Source: G965222505 sp965222505
Lineage (GTDB): Bacteria > Bacteroidota > Rhodothermia > Rhodothermales > DATKEJ01
Direction: 5' to 3'
Length of the DNA stretch: 64,000 nt
Assembly (NCBI GenBank): GCA_965222505.1
Contig: OZ244956.1
Span: 4,588,001-4,652,000 of the forward strand
Shown here: positions 44,401 to 51,905 of the stretch, piece after piece
How positions within the stretch are numbered: the first letter of the stretch is position 1
Layout of the letters: each line of letters begins with the position of its first letter
The notes under the pieces: generated by a model
What the model saw: the letters and a program-made list of their open reading frames with translations, nothing else
Databases searched by the model: none
What the model was told of the DNA's origin: nothing
Position numbers and translations under genes: made by a program

Positions 44401-44740
44401 CGGCTGGACGGTGATGCCCGTAGAAGACGTCATCATCGGCACGGATGCTGAAGACGACCGAATCGCCGAACTGCCCCGCGAGGTCCAGCTCTTGCCCAAT
44501 TACCCCAACCCTTTCAATCCCACCACGCAGATTAGCTACACCTTACCTCAGGCCGGCCCGGTAACGTTGCGGGTATTCAATGCCCTCGGGCGGCAAATCA
44601 CGGCCCTCGAAGATGCGGAACGCAGGGCCGGTACCCATACCATCACGTTCAATGCAGCCCATATACCCAGCGGCGTCTACTTCTATCAACTCGAAGCCGG
44701 GACGACCACTAAGACCCGAAAAATGCTCCTTCTGAAATAG
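41417..44740 (+). CDS. Large T9SS client with FG-GAP-like repeats
   Basis: A 1107-aa secreted protein. The ATG at 41417 yields the signal peptide MYGIPLRAFFVSMLAFGFGVSTALAQ. Residues about 90-500 contain FG-GAP/VCBS-like repeats (ITADFDGDAMTDFVAAW, TGDLDSDGTDEIIIAHGD, AADFDLDGKDELVMAY), likely Ca-binding propeller blades. Residues about 560-880 hold two Ser/Thr-rich alternating stretches around amphipathic strands (STERTIEVETELKTDW, FEIPIIEVGVDVSIKT; SENETETTTENEVSFK), described in the findings. A CARDB-like domain (VVTIQARIHNWSL) follows, then the sorting domain (NYPNPFNPTTQISYTL, ending TRKMLLLK). It sits upstream of another T9SS client. Confidence 0.87.
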   Translation: MYGIPLRAFFVSMLAFGFGVSTALAQETEDTDPLYGNYQFGEAAEVLMVWADPGNRSQQKVYDFLNLNNPDPNIPDELQPAERQTVDGDQGAYGDENMDAITADFDGDAMTDFVAAWEGPDRSINLMLPQINRRQLDWDNANAQQVAPPGSLVEEFNSRSGRHLALAPIALDADAEKEFILAYWAADGTITLRLFDTDASLQPTEILNFSDADLSMPLGNNGTEARSTHFDIKTGDLDSDGTDEIIIAHGDILECSRSQGCWQLRLRVYDVDATSGTIAQRAERVLATKEDNSTEWIYNVGVAAGQFDADYQDEIAVSYEHTNNSSQSRWYLQTFKPILALGPEFTALPADQWGTANDTSRVESAQDDMESIHSSTGSTGFPLTMAAADFDLDGKDELVMAYRQLQVYEIQEELQFNRVAGGGDYDSDNINRTTRRVMALADVDADNDLANNSNEWRPEIVTVQYETISDDGGISVDGQYQIAVHRVTPGTFNIETLATLEDERADPSGLRPFAVAAGNFGDKGVRVGKPRRYRRTNIQRPLVILNAPPTHFDVFDGSSFDISQCYLTGGCDFESTYSTSTERTIEVETELKTDWSTSVEASGGFEIPIIEVGVDVSIKTTYGEGFKKVNRNRETFKVSQAVSAVRDDWIYAMIVNYDIWEYPLYINGEPSGHLAVVIPKLNTRAWFDSKSWNALDYIPAHEVGNILSYQPIAAPEENAYLAEAVRWNTGDQITVSGSSDLSWRLTSENETETTTENEVSFKLGGSVDLDIPIPFIPDFELEGDYSRQDVNTQSLRVRDRKGLSVDLGAIDLTVGNTRYDVTPYAYWATNGALVLDYAVSPELAAPGFEDTWWQRRYGTQPDPAFILPWRYDPEKGADISEAQRQQTREIVFNPATPEAGSVVTIQARIHNWSLLPTTRPIDVRFYLGDPNDGGVPIVGVNGETEVSAGQLIDRGSSIVEMQWEIPTVLPTAFPRIYAVIDPEDAETEIHETNNIGWTVMPVEDVIIGTDAEDDRIAELPREVQLLPNYPNPFNPTTQISYTLPQAGPVTLRVFNALGRQITALEDAERRAGTHTITFNAAHIPSGVYFYQLEAGTTTKTRKMLLLK

Positions 44741-44798
44741 GTTCTACGTTCTAGGTTCTACGTTTCTTTACCAAGACGTAGAACCTAGAACGTAGAAC
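44741..44798. repeat. Heptamer-built perfect inverted repeat
   Basis: Arms of 23 bases (44741-44763 and 44776-44798) are perfect reverse complements around a 12-base spacer. Each arm consists of 7-mers (GGTTCTA CGTTCTA GGTTCTA). It starts at the base after the stop codon of the FG-GAP-like gene. It may act as a terminator or processing site. Confidence 0.8.
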
Positions 44799-44817
44799 GT
44801 AACCAACCCTCAAAACC

Positions 44818-46443
44818 ATGAACCGATACTACACCTATGTTCTGTTCACACTCTTGATAGCCAGCACTGCGGTGGCCCAACCCGTGAGCGAGCAGGATTC
44901 CCTGGCCTTAATGACGTTCTTCAACCAGACCAACGGCCCCGGCTGGACCAACAGCGATAACTGGGGAAGCGGTTCGGTTTCAACCTGGAACGGTGTGACC
45001 GTATCCGATGGCCGGGTAACTGAATTGAAGCTGGACCGTAACATGTTGGCCGGACCACTGCCGACGGGCATGGATTCCCTGGATGCCCTGGAGGTGTTGT
45101 CACTAGAGGGGAATCTACTCACCGGGACGATACCGGCTGCGTTGGGAGGTATTCCAAACCTCAGATTTTTATCACTTTATTCGAACCGGCTGGAAGGCGA
45201 TATTCCGGTTGAACTCACCCAGCTTGCTGAGCTGAGCTTTATCCGGCTGGGCATCAACCGCCTGACGGGGCCGGTACCGCCGGAGATGGGCCAGATGCAA
45301 GCGCTCACGTTTATCGACTTTGGCGGCAATCAGTTGACGGGCGGGATCCCGGTCGAACTCACCCAACTCGAAAACCTGAGTACGCTCTACTTGTTCAGTA
45401 ACCCACTCGGCGGGACGATTCCGCCGGAGTTGGGCCAGATGACCAGCCTTCGCATTCTGGAAGTCGTACGTGCTGAACTGACCGGCTCCATTCCGCCGGA
45501 ACTGGGTAATATGGAAAACCTGACGGCCCTTTCGTTTTATCAGAACGATTTGACGGGTACCATTCCGCCAGAGTTGGGCAACTTGCAAAACCTGACCCGG
45601 CTCATGTTGTTTGACAACCAACTGAGCGGCTCTATCCCGGAAGAAATCGGAAACCTGCCCAACCTGACCCGCCTCTGGTTACAACAGAACCAGTTCACCG
45701 GAGCCATACCCGAATCGTTTAGAAACCTGACGGCGATCGAAGACCTCCAACTCAATGACAACCAACTGGTCGATTTGCCGGACCTGAGCAACATCCAGAC
45801 CCTCACAAAGGTCCGCCTGGAAAACAACCTGTTCACCTTCGAAGACCTGGAACTCAATGCCAACCTCGCCGACGATATGGTCTACTGGCCCCAGGCCGAT
45901 TTCGATACACCCCGCCGGGTGATCGTTTCGATGGGAGATACCCTCACGTTGTCTTATCCGGTAGGGGGGACGCAGAACATCTACCAGTGGTTTGTGGATG
46001 ATGAACCCGTAGCCGGAGCCAATACCGATACCATCAATCTTGAGTTTATGACAGCGCAAAGCGGGAAGTACAGGCTGGAAGTCAGCAATGCCGTGGTGGA
46101 CAGCCTGATTATCAAAAGTGCCCCGATTGATGTAGACCTGGTCGGGTCTGTGGTGTTCAATGAAGACCCGGAACTGCCGGATGCCGCGTTGACGCTTGAT
46201 CTCTACCCAAATCCCTTCCGGGAGCAAGCCTCGGTACGTTTCAAATTACCCGAAGCCCAGGCCGTGATGCTGGACGTGTATGACCTCAACGGTCGGCATG
46301 TGGCACGGCTGCTGGACGAAGTGAAATCCGCAGGTGAACACATCGTCGGGTTCTCGGGTGCAGATTGGCCGACGGGAATGTACGTCTACCGGCTCCAGAC
46401 CCTGCAGGGCGAAGTTTCGGGCAAGATGATTCGGATGCGGTAA
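44818..46443 (+). CDS. T9SS client with leucine-rich repeats
   Basis: A 541-aa secreted protein. A signal peptide (about 1-20, ending VAQ) is followed by SEQDSLALMTFFNQTNGPGWTNSDNWG, the LRR N-terminal cap also seen in plant receptor-type LRRs. About eleven 24-residue repeats of the plant-specific kind follow (LTGTIPPELGNLQNLTRLMLFDN) to residue about 340. An Ig-like segment (TLSYPVGGTQNIYQWFVDDEPVAGANTDT) comes next, then the sorting domain (LYPNPFREQASVRFKLPEAQ, ending GKMIRMR). It is likely a surface binding protein. The ligand is unknown. Confidence 0.88.
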   Translation: MNRYYTYVLFTLLIASTAVAQPVSEQDSLALMTFFNQTNGPGWTNSDNWGSGSVSTWNGVTVSDGRVTELKLDRNMLAGPLPTGMDSLDALEVLSLEGNLLTGTIPAALGGIPNLRFLSLYSNRLEGDIPVELTQLAELSFIRLGINRLTGPVPPEMGQMQALTFIDFGGNQLTGGIPVELTQLENLSTLYLFSNPLGGTIPPELGQMTSLRILEVVRAELTGSIPPELGNMENLTALSFYQNDLTGTIPPELGNLQNLTRLMLFDNQLSGSIPEEIGNLPNLTRLWLQQNQFTGAIPESFRNLTAIEDLQLNDNQLVDLPDLSNIQTLTKVRLENNLFTFEDLELNANLADDMVYWPQADFDTPRRVIVSMGDTLTLSYPVGGTQNIYQWFVDDEPVAGANTDTINLEFMTAQSGKYRLEVSNAVVDSLIIKSAPIDVDLVGSVVFNEDPELPDAALTLDLYPNPFREQASVRFKLPEAQAVMLDVYDLNGRHVARLLDEVKSAGEHIVGFSGADWPTGMYVYRLQTLQGEVSGKMIRMR

Positions 46444-46497
46444 GACATACTTCGTATTGTGTAAATAGGCTCCCTTACGCAATACGCATTATGCATC
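46444..46497. repeat. Short heptamer tract between convergent genes
   Basis: TACGCAA TACGCAT TATGCAT runs in 7-base steps (about 46476-46496). Its partial complement CTTCGTATTGTGTAA lies upstream (46450-46464), so a weak hairpin can form between the two convergent T9SS genes. Confidence 0.5.
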
Positions 46498-48516
46498 TTA
46501 CCGAACCACAGTCAGGGTGCGGTTGGCTGAGACGTCCGTACCGGCTAAATGCATAATGTAGATACCGGCTGGCAGGGTATGGCCTGGGATGGTCAGCGCC
46601 TTGACTTCGCCCGGTTCGGCCCATCCCTGGAATAGCTGTTGAATGGTCCGGCCCTGTACGTCGTAGAGGGTCACCTGTAAGGCTTGTGCCTGGGCCACCG
46701 AGAAGGAAACGGTGGTGTATGAGTTAAATGGGTTGGGATAGACAGCACTCATCCAGAACGTGCCCGGCAGATCCAGCACGGTTTCGATTTCAGGGCTGTA
46801 TTCAAAGGACCCGTCAAAGTCGATTTGTTTGAGCCGGAACCGATAGGTCCCCGGCGCCAGATCAGCCACGCGGTGTGCATAAGATTGCGGATCGGCAGAC
46901 GTCCCGATCCCATTGACAAACCCCAGGGTTTCCCACCGCAGGGAACGGTCTCGGCTGTTCCCTGCTTCATTCGGGGAGGGGAGAATACGCACCATTTCGA
47001 TATCGAATCCGGCATTGTTGGTTTCGGTGGCGGTGGTCCAGGACAGCACCACATCGTGGCCGTCAACATCGGCATCGAATGTTGCGAAGGTAACCGGCAG
47101 GCTGGTATCAATGAAGTAGTTTTGAAAGGCGAGCATGCCGAGGTCCAGGCTGTTTTTGATCCAGGGGCCGGTACCGGAGCCGGTATAGCCGTGGTAGGTG
47201 AGACCGGTCGCTTCGGGTGCGGCCCGGTCCAGGGTGAGCAGGACCATATGGTTGCCCGTAAAGCCGTCTTGTGCCGTATTGGGCACGCGTGCGTCAATGA
47301 CCTGGGCACTGGACCCGCTGAGTTCAAAGTAGGTGTGTGCACCTGGGTCAACGGTTAAGTATTGGGCCGGGTTACGGGCCCGCAACAGGATATGGGTCGG
47401 GTCAATGTAGGACACCTTGGCCGGGTTGGGCGGGTCTACGACATCCGGATACGTGTAACCATAGAGATCGCGGAGCAGGACGCGGGACAGGTTCTCTCCG
47501 ATGGTCTTATAGCCATCGGTGTAGGCATAATGGCAATTGTCCGCGAATTGTCCGTTTACGCCATTCACCGAGGAAACGTGGACATTGGTGTACACGTCAG
47601 GTGCCGTGCGTTGAAATTCCCGAAGGGCAATGTCCGGCGTATTCCCGCACCCTTCCCGGATCTGGTGCGTGTAGATGCCTTCGAGGCCCGGATAATCCGA
47701 CATCCAGTCGGCATGTAAGTTGGCAAAACGTGCGCCATAGGTTGCCACGCTGATGCCATTGATCACATCGGATTCCCCTTGAAACCACAACATGGCCCGG
47801 GCACGGTCCTTGATGCCGGCCAGACGGGTTCGTTTAAGCAGGCGGCCATAATTGGTAGACGGGTTTTCCGGGTTGGCATCGTCACGCAGGAAGTAGGCAA
47901 TCTCCTGTCCATTGCGCCCATTTTGGATCAGGGCAATCGGCAGGTTGAGTTCGGTGCTCAGGAGGCGGCCCAGGCGCAACGCCCATTGGCCGATGGCCCC
48001 CTGGATACCGGTGCCGCCGTTGGCATCCCCTTCGGCCAGCACCCATTGGGCCTGGTTGACGATTAATTGGGCGCCATAGGACCGCACAAAGGCATCCACG
48101 TTTGAATTAGCCGTCCCGTCCCAGCGTTGGGCTACAGCATTGGACTGTCCATTGATCAAAAACACATCGCCAGCGACGACGTCATCGACGGACAAGACGG
48201 TTGTGCCGTTGAACGTGACGAGGAAGTCATAATTCACCCGTTCGGCAGGGATGCCAAACTGTGCGGAGATCGACTCACCGGCGGAGACGGTTGTAGATTG
48301 ACTGGTCCATAAAACGTCATCGCGATACATTTCAAAGCGCACGGTACCCGATTGATTCGTCGTGCCTTTGAACGAGGCAACCCCCAGGTTGGTCAACACA
48401 TCACGGGGGAATAGTTGGAAATCAAGCGGACGCTCGGAAAAGCTGACCTGCGCAAAAAGTGCACAGGGCAAGAGTACCGCTGCCAGGATGGACAGGGCTG
48501 TTTTCATGCCTCCCAT
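46498..48516 (-). CDS. T9SS client sialate O-acetylesterase-like enzyme
   Basis: A 672-aa secreted protein. MGGMKTALSILAAVLLPCALFAQ is the signal peptide; the start is at 48516 or 48507, and the much longer upstream frame is not credible. Residues 20-110 are a beta domain. Residues about 115-400 form a SASA/SGNH esterase: GDVFLINGQSNAVAQ carries the nucleophile Ser, RAMLWFQGESD is block III and FADNCHYAYTDGY supplies the Asp/His pair. An adaptor (PVTFATFDADVDGHDVVLSW, FRLKQIDFDGSFEYS) and a sorting domain (YPNPFNSYTTVSFSV, ending NRTLTVVR) follow. It probably deacetylates extracellular glycans. Confidence 0.86.
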   Translation of the reverse strand: MGGMKTALSILAAVLLPCALFAQVSFSERPLDFQLFPRDVLTNLGVASFKGTTNQSGTVRFEMYRDDVLWTSQSTTVSAGESISAQFGIPAERVNYDFLVTFNGTTVLSVDDVVAGDVFLINGQSNAVAQRWDGTANSNVDAFVRSYGAQLIVNQAQWVLAEGDANGGTGIQGAIGQWALRLGRLLSTELNLPIALIQNGRNGQEIAYFLRDDANPENPSTNYGRLLKRTRLAGIKDRARAMLWFQGESDVINGISVATYGARFANLHADWMSDYPGLEGIYTHQIREGCGNTPDIALREFQRTAPDVYTNVHVSSVNGVNGQFADNCHYAYTDGYKTIGENLSRVLLRDLYGYTYPDVVDPPNPAKVSYIDPTHILLRARNPAQYLTVDPGAHTYFELSGSSAQVIDARVPNTAQDGFTGNHMVLLTLDRAAPEATGLTYHGYTGSGTGPWIKNSLDLGMLAFQNYFIDTSLPVTFATFDADVDGHDVVLSWTTATETNNAGFDIEMVRILPSPNEAGNSRDRSLRWETLGFVNGIGTSADPQSYAHRVADLAPGTYRFRLKQIDFDGSFEYSPEIETVLDLPGTFWMSAVYPNPFNSYTTVSFSVAQAQALQVTLYDVQGRTIQQLFQGWAEPGEVKALTIPGHTLPAGIYIMHLAGTDVSANRTLTVVR

Positions 48517-48769
48517 AAATTGTATCGGCAGGATGCCGAAGCTGTGTTTGCCGTGCTGTAGGCATAGAAGGGTAGGGCCTACAATACTGAAAATACGGTA
48601 TTTGTCGAAAATTGTCAAAATTGTGGGTAAGGGGCAAACAGGTAGGCGTTTGGGAAAGGACGGATCCTGTCCATACGACCGAGTAGTGAAACCAGAAGGG
48701 GTCGTGCGGGTTTTCAGGGGCGTTCGTTGACCCCGGTTGTTTCTTCTATCAAAACATCGCGCACACCAT

Positions 48770-50077
48770 ATGGACAAGCTCGTAGTGCAGGGCGGGCATC
48801 CGCTTCGAGGGGCCCTGCCGATCAGTGGGTCTAAAAACACGGCTTTGCCCTTGATGGCTGCAGCCGTGTTGGTGGATGGTGTGACCACGCTCTCCAATAT
48901 ACCTGCTTTGCGGGACATTAGCACCTTTTCGCAAGTGATTCGTGTGGCAGGGGCCGAAATTGATTACGATCCGGTCTCACATGAGATGCGGATGGATCCC
49001 TCCACACTCAGATTCCACGAAGCGCCTTATGAACTGGTCAAAAAAATGAGGGCCTCGATCTACATGTTGGGGGCTTTTCTGGGGCGCATGGGCAAGGCTC
49101 GGGTATCGCTGCCGGGGGGATGTGCCTGGGGGCCACGTCCGGTCGACCTGCACCTGAAGGGTATGCAGGCCCTGGGGGCCAAGATTGAACTCGACCAGGG
49201 ATACATCGTGGCAAAGGCACCAGGTGGGCGGTTGGAAGGCGGGCGGTTTCGGTTTGAACCCTCAAGCGTCGGGGCCACGGTCAATGTGATGCTTGCGGCT
49301 GTATTGGCACGCGGAGCCAGTGTGCTCGAAAATGTAGCCACAGAGCCGGATGTGGTGGTGTTTGGACAGGCATTGCAGCGTATGGGGGCGCAGATCGAAG
49401 GGCTGGGCACGCGCACCATCGAAATTCAGGGTGTTGATCGCCTCTCGCCGATCTCGATTCGCAACTGCCCAGACCGGATCGAATTGGGTACATTCATGAT
49501 TGCGGCTGCGCTGGCTGGTGAACCTGGGCAACCCGTTCGGCTCACCGGCGCCGATCCTGCCCATCTGGGGGATGCTTTCCGGGATGCATTTGCAGAAACA
49601 GGGGTCCGAGTCCAATATGGTGCGGATCAGGTGGTGGTCATGGCCTCGGAGGTCATCCAGCCGGTATCCATCGAAACGGCTGTTTATCCTGGCTTTCCTA
49701 CCGATTTACAGGCCCAATGGACGGTCCTGATGACGCAGGCCGCAGGTACTTCAACGGTAACAGACACCATCTACACGGATCGTTTTGCGCACATTCCCGA
49801 GTTGCAGCGGTTGGGGGTACAGGCCCGGGTTGAAGGCAACCGGGTGATCATACAGGGCGGGACGGTACTGAGTGGAGCCCAGGTTATGAGTACGGATTTG
49901 CGGGCAAGTGTCTCGCTGGTCCTTGCTGGTATGGTGGCCCGTGGCGAGACGCAGGTGTTGCGTGTCTACCACCTTGACCGGGGGTACGAAAACCTCGAAG
50001 GTAAACTGGCCCATGCCGGCATTGCCATCCGTCGAGCACGCTACGACGTCACCCAGCCGGTGCCGCATATCGTATAA
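48770..50077 (+). CDS. murA: UDP-GlcNAc 1-carboxyvinyltransferase
   Basis: A 435-aa cytosolic enzyme catalysing the first committed step of peptidoglycan synthesis, transfer of enolpyruvate from PEP to UDP-N-acetylglucosamine. MDKLVVQGGHPLRGALPISGSKN begins the EPT fold, with Lys22. The PEP-reactive Cys118 is present in SLPGGCAWGPRPVDLH; Cys at this position predicts fosfomycin sensitivity in the family. Other typical segments are DRIELGTFMIAAAL, YPGFPTDLQAQWTVLM and ending HLDRGYENLEGKL. The length is slightly above the usual 420 aa. The sulfatase-fold gene follows 12 bp downstream. Confidence 0.93.
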   Translation: MDKLVVQGGHPLRGALPISGSKNTALPLMAAAVLVDGVTTLSNIPALRDISTFSQVIRVAGAEIDYDPVSHEMRMDPSTLRFHEAPYELVKKMRASIYMLGAFLGRMGKARVSLPGGCAWGPRPVDLHLKGMQALGAKIELDQGYIVAKAPGGRLEGGRFRFEPSSVGATVNVMLAAVLARGASVLENVATEPDVVVFGQALQRMGAQIEGLGTRTIEIQGVDRLSPISIRNCPDRIELGTFMIAAALAGEPGQPVRLTGADPAHLGDAFRDAFAETGVRVQYGADQVVVMASEVIQPVSIETAVYPGFPTDLQAQWTVLMTQAAGTSTVTDTIYTDRFAHIPELQRLGVQARVEGNRVIIQGGTVLSGAQVMSTDLRASVSLVLAGMVARGETQVLRVYHLDRGYENLEGKLAHAGIAIRRARYDVTQPVPHIV

Positions 50078-50089
50078 GGGAGGACACAC

Positions 50090-51649
50090 ATGAAGGCCAA
50101 GGCTGCAATATGGACCCCCTTTTTACTCGGAGTTTATGCCATCCTGTTTTTGTTCGCCAAAAACAGGGCGTACCTGACCTTCTCTGATATTTGGGTTCCA
50201 CTATTCGTCACGCTCGGTGTGACCACTATCTGTTTTTTGGTATGGTATGCATGGTATCGCGATCCCATAAAACCTGCCCTCCTGACCACGGTCGTGCTGG
50301 TGTGGCTGCTGTTCTACAAGCACATCGAAAACCTGCTGGTCTTCCTGAACTTCAATGCGTACCTGAATGAAATCAGGCTGTTGCTGCTGTGGACCTTGTG
50401 CTGCGGGGTGTTGATTCTTGTTGTCGTCCGGGCAAGCCGGGCCAGGCTGTATGCCACCAGCCGGGTCTTAAACTTTTTTGTGGGGGTTCTATTGCTCCTG
50501 GTCATTGGAGGGATGGTTACTTCAGCATTGCATACGCCCGGTGTGGAGGCGCCCGTTTCACCATTGGTTTCCAAGGTCGATACGACCGGCCAGGCTGGCA
50601 AGCCCCATATCGTCTACATCGTCATGGATGCCTATGGACGGACGGATGTGCTCAATGAGCGCTATCACTATGACAACACGCTGTTCATACAGCAGCTTGA
50701 GGCCCTGGGCTTTTATGTGGCTCGGCAGAGCAACACCAACTATGTGCATACCTTGATGTCACTGGCCTCCTCGCTGAACATGACCTATCTGGATGAAATC
50801 GCCGCCCAAGTCGGCCCTGAACATACCTCCATGTATCCGCTGGTCAGCAGGATTCAGGATAGCGAGGTGGTGCGTACCCTCCGAAATAAGGGCTACACCA
50901 TCGTATCGCTTGCTTCCGGGTTTGAAGCAACAGACGGGTTTAATGCCGACGTCACCTTGAAGATGCCAAACACCGTTGGTGAATTTGGGTTGTTGGTCAT
51001 TTTCACGACCCCCGTTGAACCCATACTCAACAATTTTTTTCCTGATGTGCTAAACGACCTGCATCGGGACCAGCTACGATTCGCTTTTGCCAACATGCCA
51101 AAGACGCTGACCCTGTCTGATCAGCCCTCATTTGTATTGGCCCACCTGCTTACTCCGCACGCGCCACACGTTTTTGGCCCGAATGGTGAGGAAGTGGCAA
51201 CGGAGACGGCGTTCAAGATTGTACCTCAAATACTCGGGAATGCCGACCGCCGTACACGGCAACAGGCGTATATTAAAGGGTACCGGGGTGAGGTCGAATA
51301 TTCGACCAAACAGATCCTGGGCGTGATCCAGAACCTCATCTCAACCACGACGCGCCCGCTTGTCGTGATCTTGCAGGGCGATCACGGCCCGCAGTCACAG
51401 TATTACACGGAAGGGGACCGCCCCACACGCAAACGGCTCAACGAACGGCTCCCTATTCTGAATGCCATCTATACTTCGGGTGATTCATTACAAGGAGCCT
51501 ACCCAGCCATGACGCCGGTCAATACGTTCCGTCTGCTCTTCAACCAGTACCTCAATACCGCCTATCCGCCTCTTCCGGATCGGTCATACTTTTCTCCGTA
51601 CAATCAGCCCTATGTTTTAACCGAGGTTGGCAATGAACCGTTCGAGTAA
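50090..51649 (+). CDS. Membrane sulfatase-fold hydrolase/transferase
   Basis: A 519-aa protein preceded by GGGAGG, a good ribosome site. Four or five N-terminal transmembrane segments (residues 8-160) lead into a periplasmic alkaline-phosphatase/sulfatase-fold domain. HIVYIVMDAYGRTD supplies the first metal Asp, NYVHTLMSLASSLNMTYLD the likely Thr/Ser nucleophile region, FVLAHLLTPHAPHVF and VVILQGDHGPQS the remaining His/Asp ligands. The topology resembles LTA synthase and phosphoethanolamine transferases, but the family cannot be fixed. Linkage to murA suggests envelope modification. Confidence 0.83.
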   Translation: MKAKAAIWTPFLLGVYAILFLFAKNRAYLTFSDIWVPLFVTLGVTTICFLVWYAWYRDPIKPALLTTVVLVWLLFYKHIENLLVFLNFNAYLNEIRLLLLWTLCCGVLILVVVRASRARLYATSRVLNFFVGVLLLLVIGGMVTSALHTPGVEAPVSPLVSKVDTTGQAGKPHIVYIVMDAYGRTDVLNERYHYDNTLFIQQLEALGFYVARQSNTNYVHTLMSLASSLNMTYLDEIAAQVGPEHTSMYPLVSRIQDSEVVRTLRNKGYTIVSLASGFEATDGFNADVTLKMPNTVGEFGLLVIFTTPVEPILNNFFPDVLNDLHRDQLRFAFANMPKTLTLSDQPSFVLAHLLTPHAPHVFGPNGEEVATETAFKIVPQILGNADRRTRQQAYIKGYRGEVEYSTKQILGVIQNLISTTTRPLVVILQGDHGPQSQYYTEGDRPTRKRLNERLPILNAIYTSGDSLQGAYPAMTPVNTFRLLFNQYLNTAYPPLPDRSYFSPYNQPYVLTEVGNEPFE

Positions 51650-51905
51650 TACCTTGGCAGGTACCGGGCCACAGGTTATACATGGGGCCGCCCCGCGTTT
51701 TCAACTATGCGACCAATGGCTTCGGCCACGCCGAAGCCATTGAACGCCTGAAATCCAATCGCTACCATGTCAAAAGTTATATCTGTTCATCCTCGGAGAT
51801 CCGGCACGGCACGATGAACTCGAAGGCTACATCAAAGGGGTGCTAAAACATTTCGCACAGGACGAGCGCGTGTTGTATTGGGACCTGTATAATGAGCCGA
51901 TAACC
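51650..51905 (+). pseudogene. Decayed gene fragments, part from a glycoside hydrolase
   Basis: About 51696-51832 encodes RVFNYATNGFGHAEAIERLK, an unrecognised fragment that then ends in stops. In another frame 51806-51906 encodes LGDPARHDELEGYIKGVLK, then HFAQDERVLYWDLYNEP. The WDLYNEP block is typical of clan GH-A cellulase/xylanase-like enzymes, with the acid/base Glu in NEP. Both frames are cut off. The second ends at the stop codon of the next minus-strand gene. No intact gene is present. Confidence 0.6.
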
